Of a DNA stretch of 64,000 bases, positions 57,716 to 64,000 are shown piece after piece. The notes beneath the pieces were generated by a model. The model did no database searches, was not told the DNA's origin, and saw only the letters and a list, made by a program, of their open reading frames with translations. The DNA is from Balaenoptera acutorostrata (taxonomy: Eukaryota > Chordata > Mammalia > Artiodactyla > Balaenopteridae). Numbering within the stretch: position 1 is the stretch's first letter; each line of letters starts with the position of its first letter. Both the position numbers and the translations under genes were made by a program. Location: assembly GCF_949987535.1 (NCBI RefSeq), contig NC_080071.1, forward strand, positions 26,620,236 through 26,684,235, read 5' to 3'.

Positions 57716-60605
57716 AGAATAAGTTGAAGAAGATAGGTACCTCCCCCAAATTGGTTCTTTTCTATCCACCAAGAAGATGGTGATGGTTTTTCCTCGAACT
57801 TATTTCACGTACTCAAAATTTCCAAATCCATGATTTCTTTTGTGAAGTCACATATTGCAGTAAAATGATGAAGTAAAAGGATGTCAGTTTATCTCATATT
57901 TGGGATTATCCACCACATTGATAAATAACTTGGTATATTTGTAAGGTTTTATTCAACCACTTTCTGAGAGTAACCAGACCAAAATGCATTGGGCTAGGAA
58001 AGCCTGTGGCTTATTCCATTTTATTGCTCACTTATTTTTATGTGGTTTAAACTTAGCCAATATTTACAAATTATTCTCGGCTAGAGGGCAGCTTTAATAT
58101 TTGATCATTCTTTTTTGTCTGAAAATAATTTTTTGCCCAATAAATTGTTAACCACAACAAGAAATACAGAACTGTGGTAGCTAAAATTTAATGCTTCCAA
58201 ATTTTTATATCAATGTCTACACCCCAGACGACTATGAGTAGGTCATAAGAGAGATTTGTTTTGTGATCCTAATGGGTATCAGAAACTTGTCAAGTTTTTC
58301 TCAGTCACTGCTAAATTTTAGACATTCTGCCTTAGACTTATGGACCCCATATAGATTATATAGTCAATAATATTATAATTAAACAGTGAAATGAAGCCAA
58401 TTAGATTTTAGCTTCCTCTACTACTGAGTCGTGGTTAGAAAATGAAAATAAGATAGCAATAGCCTTTAAAAAAATTTCTTAATATCCTATAGCCTCTAAT
58501 TATACCCACTGAATTAAACTAGGAGAAGTAGCTCAAACTAGACTCAGCCTTTTCTAAATATTTCTGAGCTTGTTCAGTGAAAACCAATCAAAAATCTATT
58601 CTCTGGTTATTTTAGAAAAAAGCTAGGAGGTTGATGTTGAGACCATCTGGCCTGGGGTGGCAAGTTCCAGCTCAGATGCCAACCCTAATTGATTATTAGT
58701 GGCTGTATGTAAGGCTGTGCTAAGGAGAACTGTGAGATCTGGTACAGCTCTCTGTAAAAGATGACTAAAGTGGGAGGACATATGGACATCCTTACCTCTC
58801 ATTAACAACAATCCTCACAGAAAGGGAGCTCCTTGCCCAGTAGGGGAAAGGTGAGAGAGGTGCAATCATTATCTCAGCAGACTGTCTGGAGCTGCAGGCA
58901 GTATTGCGTGAAAAACTGGGTCAGCCGGATGCTAAGCCTAAAGGAGAATTTTGCTGTTCGAATTCTGCAAAAAGAGGTAGCATCCTGGTGCTAACGCTCA
59001 CAGGGACCATTCTTAGGGAAGCAGCTTGCCTGAGCAGACTATAAGTGCCAGCATGTTTGTTTAGTGGTCACTAGTGGACATTAGCAGAACATGGAAGGAT
59101 GATGCCAAAGAAGATCAATTAAAAAAAGTGGAAATCTCTTAAAATACATATGGAAAAGACAAAGCAAATATTCTAAAATCAATTTTACCAGCATTTTACT
59201 GGAGAGTAGTTTATATCTGGATCTTCTTATGAAGAAATATTTTTTTTGATGTGCAATAATAGAATGTAAGAACTAGAAGTAATTTTGCTAAATCCAACCT
59301 CATCATTTAACAAATACATAAATGGTCCAAGGAAGACAGGTGAACTCCAAGGTCCAAGAGTTTATGTGTATCAGAACTGTGTCCAGAATAAGGTCTCCTG
59401 GTTCAAATGGGGTATTTGATTTCAGTAAGGGATCAGGATCTGAGCATCAGAGGCCTGCTAGGACCCCTTAAATATTATTTATTTCATTTTACTTCCCATG
59501 GATAGAAGTTTCCTAAAATTGTTTTCGACAGGTAGCTTTTTATTGTCTTTAAAGAGCCCTAGGATATTTCATTATTTCTAGCACCTAAATATAAAAGGGA
59601 AGTAATTTTTTTAATCTCTTACCCATCTTCCACTTCACTCCTTTCCTTGAACCACTTTTTTTTAGCAAAGATGATCTAGTAATATCTTTCATCTATTACC
59701 TCATCTTTTTAAACATATAAATGGTTTCAATAGAGTCATATTTTAGGTAAGGAAAATCCATAACTAGTAAAAGTTGTCTGTTTGTAACATATAATTTAGA
59801 CCTCTCTTTATTCTATTGCACTTAACATCTAGTAACTGGATGACTCAGTGGGGGAGAAAATAAACATTAATTATAATTATATGCAAAATTCAGTTTGGGG
59901 AGTGCTATAAAATGTCTTGCTTTTAGCCAAAAGATAATATGTTTATTTTTTTCGCTAAACATTTTGTACTAGGTACTGGGTACAGTGGAAAGTTGAACAC
60001 AAAATGTCCATAATATACTCATATTTTGAGGGTAGGAATGCACAAATAAAACTTAAAAATGGTATAGTTTATATAAATAATGTAGATAAAATGCTACTGG
60101 AGTACAGAAAATATAGTCCAGGAAGACCTCATGGATGAGATGACATTTGAAGCTTCTGAGAACTTCCAAGGCAGACAAGACACTGCAGTGAAAGGGCATA
60201 AGCAAAAGCAAGGAGATGGAATGCTATGTGCCACTTTTAAGGAACAGTGAATAGCCCACAATGACTAAAGTACAGGGGGTATAGGATGAGGTGACAGAAG
60301 ATGATTCTAGAGAAGTGTATTGTATACTAGAAATATATCCTTAAGACATGGGCTGTCATCAGAATTTTTTAAATAGGGAGGTGGTGAAATAAGATCTGTA
60401 TTTACAAAGATAGTACTTGTGGCAGCATGGAGCTTAGATTACAAAGGAGAGACAGACTGCAGGCTGCAGGGAAATGAAGCAGGGAGATTTAAGGAGCAAG
60501 GCATTACTCAGGGGAGGGGCCCCATGGTCTCTCATATAAGCTTCACTCTTTCTTCTCTTTCTACTGATTCACTTTACTTATACATCATCCCGATTCCTTA
60601 AGGCA
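57716..60605. other. Long unrecognised AT-rich interval
   Basis: A possible ancient repeat lies at about 59960-60250 ('ggaagacctcatggatgag', 'aaagggcataagcaaaagc'). Otherwise no family or gene assigned. One CTCF-like string, cggctagagggcag, is at 58078-58091. Confidence 0.45.
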
Positions 60606-60609
60606 GCTT

Positions 60610-61105
60610 ACGAGGTTTGTCATGATCTGGCCCCTGCCTGCCTTTCATGGCTTGACCCACCCTGCTCTTCCCATTCCTCACGAAACTCCAGCATGCCATG
60701 CATCCTTCCACTCTACTCATGTTACAAACTCCTGATCTCAGAGCTTTTACACATCTAGTGTCTCCTGCCTAAACTGTTCACTCTCTCCCTTTGCTCGGCC
60801 AACTATTTTTTATGTTGCAGCTTCGAGTTCTTTCCTTGAAAGATTCCTCTCCTATAGTCCTTTCCCTCAAAACACACAACACATGCCTGTGTGCCCAAAC
60901 ATACAAACCTACAGTCCTTTTACGTTCCTCCTTGTCCTCTGCTTTGTGGCGAGGTCATATAAAAGGAAAGCCTAGCCTAGACTTTGAAAATAATTATTTG
61001 TGCACCTGTTTGCTTATTGTCAGTCTCCTTCACCAGAAAAGGTTTTAGACTGTGCTTATGTTTTTTCACTACTTTATGTGCTCAGTAAATGTTTTTGAAT
61101 AATTG
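60610..61105 (+). mobile_element. L2 3' end relic, long
   Basis: Order matches L2: 'tcatgatctggcccctgcctg', 'cttttacacatctagtgtc', 'tcctgcctaaactgttcac', 'ggttttagactgtgcttatg' and 'gtgctcagtaaatgtttttg'. Non-coding despite an 85-codon plus frame inside. Confidence 0.85.
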
Positions 61106-62665
61106 AACATGGTTATTCGTCTACGGGCTACATAACATTATTGCCTAGCGCCAACTCGCTGTAGTCTTTGTATCTGTTAGAGAAAGAGGGAGAGAGAAGA
61201 GAAAGGTTCTGATTGATTTAGTTATCCTTGCATCAGGTTTTCTTACCTGACGATGGAGTGGCAAGGTTATTGGGTGTGTGATGCTCACTCAGCAGGAGCT
61301 GTGGGCATTGGCAGATTTTGTGATACTGGGCATGACATGGCAGATACCCCAAAGTATATTTAACATGTTAGTAACCAGATAAGAGGAGGTGAGAAATTTA
61401 TATATAGATATACAGAGGATATTTAAGAAGAAAAAGCAAACTATACAGATGGAGAATGACTGTCCAGGCAAAAATATAGGCTCAAAATTATTTGGATTCT
61501 ATTTAATGACTAGCTGTAAATCGATAGGATAATGCTGTCATTTGAAATATGTTAATAGGAGGATTTTATGTAATGACCTTCCATACTGGTCATTTACCAT
61601 AATGCATCTATTCTAGGCTTCTCTCCTTTACCTACCAATGGTAGAAGAGAGAAAGACTAGTAGAGGCAAATATTAGAAATTAATACTGTGAAAACTGGAC
61701 TTATTAGAATAACTCAGAGAGAAGAATACTGAGGAAAGATTTAATCCCTTTTTGATTTAAAAAAGTTATTATGCACATAATATCAATCCGTTTTAATTAC
61801 TACTAACAAACAAGAGCAAATAACTTTAAATCATTACAATTATTAACAAGATCATAAGCATGTGGATAAGGACCCTATTATGTGTTCATCGTTATTGCCT
61901 CGATGCCTAACATAGTTTTTGGCAAATAGGGAATGCTGAATTAATGTAAGTTGAGTGAATGAATGAAGGTGTTAGTTATATAGTGCTCATATGCATATAC
62001 TTCTATGGAAAAATACCAAACAGAATAGCTAATATTTGAATATTTATAATATAAGGAACTGTCCTAGGATGTATATACATATAAACAAATGAATATTTAT
62101 AAAACTTATTTAAAATGTAGGTTTTAGAATTTTTCAGGTATGGTGAGGCCAACAGATCAGGAGAAAAGATAGCTTGTTACCCACAGTTCCCAAGAGGAGG
62201 GGGCTCACCACACCACTCAGGGCCATGTGGGACAGCACCAAGGTCAGTCACGGGGCAGAACAGGCGATGGGAGCACATGGACAACAGCCGTTATTGTGGT
62301 TTTAACTGGAAGGAATGGAGAAGGCGGGTAAACAAACTGAGTAGGTTTAGGATCAGATAGTTTGAATAATTTCAGCAATCTCTGGGCTGTAAGGGTGGTT
62401 CCTAGTTGTTCAGTGCCTGATCCTTCAGTGATTTCGGGCAGACAGTGTCCCTGACTCTGGGAGCCTGATAAGAAGCTGGGTGGAGGTATGGACTCTGGGT
62501 GGGTGGGCTTGCATATCAGAGTTGTGCTCACAGGCAAGTTGCTTGCTATCTTTAGGAATTACCTAACCCTGGGAGACTTGGTCTCTCTCTGGGTCGACAA
62601 AGTCCCAAGATGTCGAAGCATCATAAAATAACAGGAAAAAAAACCCCACGATTAAATCACAACCT
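61106..62665. other. Unrecognised DNA
   Basis: No recognised repeat or gene. A 97-codon minus frame (62244-62537) has no motif. Confidence 0.45.
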
Positions 62666-62667
62666 CC

Positions 62668-62805
62668 TAAGGTAAAAATTATTATGCAAAATTTCAGATG
62701 AGCATGGAGGCATGGAGAGGCTAAGTAACTTTCCCAAGGGAACATAGCTAGTAAATGATCAAGCTGGATTCAAACCAGATAGTGTGGTTTCAGAGACTCA
62801 GTTCT
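62668..62805 (-). mobile_element. MIR relic
   Basis: Antisense MIR: 'atggagaggctaagtaac', 'tttcccaagggaacatagc', 'agtaaatgatcaagctgg' and 'attcaaaccagatag'. Confidence 0.8.
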
Positions 62806-63043
62806 TTAGTATCATACTGTACTTCCCATGTACATAGTGAGCAATTATCAAATAGACAAAAAAAAACTATAGTAAAAGTACACACAGAACCAAACCACCA
62901 AGAGCTGAGCTAATGAAACCATGAGCATAAATGTGTTTAATTCAGTGATTAAAAATTTAGTGAGAGGTGGATGTGTCATTACATCAGGCAGAACTTTAAC
63001 TTTCTTTTTTCTCTCTTAAGAAAGACTTCATAGATGATGGGTT
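62806..63043. other. Unrecognised AT-rich DNA
   Basis: Nothing identified. Confidence 0.4.
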
Positions 63044-63056
63044 TCTGCTTGTTTTT

Positions 63057-63359
63057 TTTTTTAATTAATTAATTTATTTATTAATTAATTTATTTTTGGC
63101 TGTGTTGGGTCTTCGTTTCTGTGCGAGGGCTTTCTCTAGTTGTGGCAAGCGGGGGCCACTCTTCATCGTGGTGCGTGGGCCTCTCATTATCGTGGCCTCT
63201 CTTGTTGCGGAGCACAGGCTCCAGACGCGCAGGCTCAGTAGTTGTGGCTCACGGGCCTAGTTGCTCCGCGGCATGTGGGATCTTCCCAGACCAGGGCTCG
63301 AACCCGTGTCCCCTGCATTGGCAGGCAGATTCTCAACCACTGCGCCACCAGGGAAGCCC
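63057..63359 (-). mobile_element. CHR-type SINE, short-body subfamily
   Basis: Antisense copy with (AATT)/(ATTT) tail and intact head. An exact 13-bp TSD, tctgcttgttttt, is at 63044-63056 and 63360-63372. The 152-codon frame at 63121-63579 starts in its antisense body and only by chance continues into the flank and the palindrome at 63521. Confidence 0.96.
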
Positions 63360-63520
63360 TCTGCTTGTTTTTAAAATGAGAAGAAAGAGGGATACAATAA
63401 AGGCTATATTTCTATCTTCTGTATTACTTCCTCCATTGAATTGTGATTTTTTTTTTTACATGAGTTTCTATGTTAGATATTGTATTGGCCATGTATGGCA
63501 GAGACTTATTTACCTTAGCA

Positions 63521-63600
63521 TTGGGTTGACCAAAAGGTTCGTTTTGAGTTTTTCTATAAGATGCTACGGAAAAACCTGAACAAACTTTTGGCCAACCCAA
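63521..63600. mobile_element. 80-bp mariner-derived palindromic MITE
   Basis: The left arm (ttgggttgaccaaaaggttc) is the inverted complement of the right arm (gaacaaacttttggccaacccaa) with a few mismatches, and the middle also pairs (ttttctata / ctacggaaaa). It is almost all stem. The right flank is TA and the left is CA, as expected for a TA target with one mutation. It resembles the short mariner hairpins of Cetartiodactyla. Confidence 0.9.
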
Positions 63601-64000
63601 TATCTTCCCAATACCTGCCATATAATAGCATTGTACCAGAATGTGTTAAACATGGAAACTCTGGTGGTAGAGTAGTTACATGGATAGGTAGACGATGACA
63701 TAATGATAGATACACACAAGACAGATAGATACAAAGTGCAGGATTTTTGATGACAATGGCCGTGACCTGGGTTGCTCTGAACTCCATGTTCTAAACTCAA
63801 ATTTCTTCCTTATATAATAGCTCAGAAAGTACTATCTGCATGAAATAGACACTTTAGAGAGGCTGAGACTAGCTCCTGACTGCACTTCGGTTATTCAGTA
63901 ACCCAACATACTCCCCAGATCATTGTTCCCGTGATCTTTATTCATTAGTTATACAACTGGGAGCTAAAGGGTAGAGTGGCCCAGCTGTGCTGAGGCCAAG
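63601..64000. other. Unrecognised DNA to window end
   Basis: Includes short GATA-like repeats near 63678-63730. No gene recognised. Confidence 0.45.

Noticed and set aside
63121..63579. 152-codon plus-strand frame, the longest outside L1
   Set aside because: It begins in the antisense body of a SINE and runs by chance through flanking DNA and the mariner palindrome. Its first 80 residues recur at many other SINE copies.

Overview
This window is gene-poor mammalian nuclear DNA built almost entirely from interspersed repeats. I find no convincing host protein-coding exon, no rRNA or functional tRNA gene and no CRISPR array. The best guess for the source is a cetacean (whale or dolphin). About twenty copies of a tRNA-Glu-derived SINE of the CHR type (two subfamilies, many with exact target-site duplications, TSDs) sit beside a young Cetartiodactyla-type L1 and a short mariner hairpin element. 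BovB and Bov-A2, which would be expected in a ruminant, were not seen. A hippopotamus is less likely but not excluded. The species call is inference from repeat families.

Layout. 1-6830: AT-rich DNA with a MaLR-type LTR split by a chimeric-looking insertion (906-1526), old antisense L1 pieces, nested SINEs and a young L1 3' end. 6831-18490: mostly unrecognised sequence with scattered SINEs, L2 and MIR relics. 18490-28560: one old antisense L1 that served as a landing pad for three SINEs, an L1 3' fragment and a full-length younger L1 (21469-28392). The younger L1 has a GC-rich 5' UTR made of tandem monomers, decayed ORF1 and ORF2, a SINE inside the reverse-transcriptase region and a G-rich 3' UTR. 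28561-36750: unique AT-rich DNA, a MER5-like relic, another old antisense L1 and a solo LTR carrying a SINE. 36751-49000: MIR, L2 and MaLR relics, a 63-bp alternating purine-pyrimidine tract, a long L2 remnant (about 42985-45650) carrying a tiny L1 insertion and a SINE, and two RFX-like motifs. 49000-52640: an antisense LTR, an unexplained GC-rich block open in several frames, a SINE with an apparent 3' transduction, an L1 3' end and a GC-rich minus-strand ORF that could be a retrocopy. 52641-64000: mostly unrecognised AT-rich DNA with MIR and L2 relics, three more SINEs and an 80-bp mariner-like palindrome.

The only coding relics with recognisable function are the L1 ORF1 and ORF2 pseudogenes. 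Together they would have encoded the RNA-binding protein and the endonuclease/reverse transcriptase that mobilise L1 and, in trans, the SINEs. Both are broken by stops and frameshifts, so this copy is dead as an autonomous element. Most other open frames are the antisense face of the SINE or chance frames in GC-rich DNA. I found no previously undescribed gene system. The most unusual items are the monomeric L1 5' UTR with an embedded SINE-like block, the SINE 3' transductions, the chimeric insertion and two unexplained GC-rich ORF regions.
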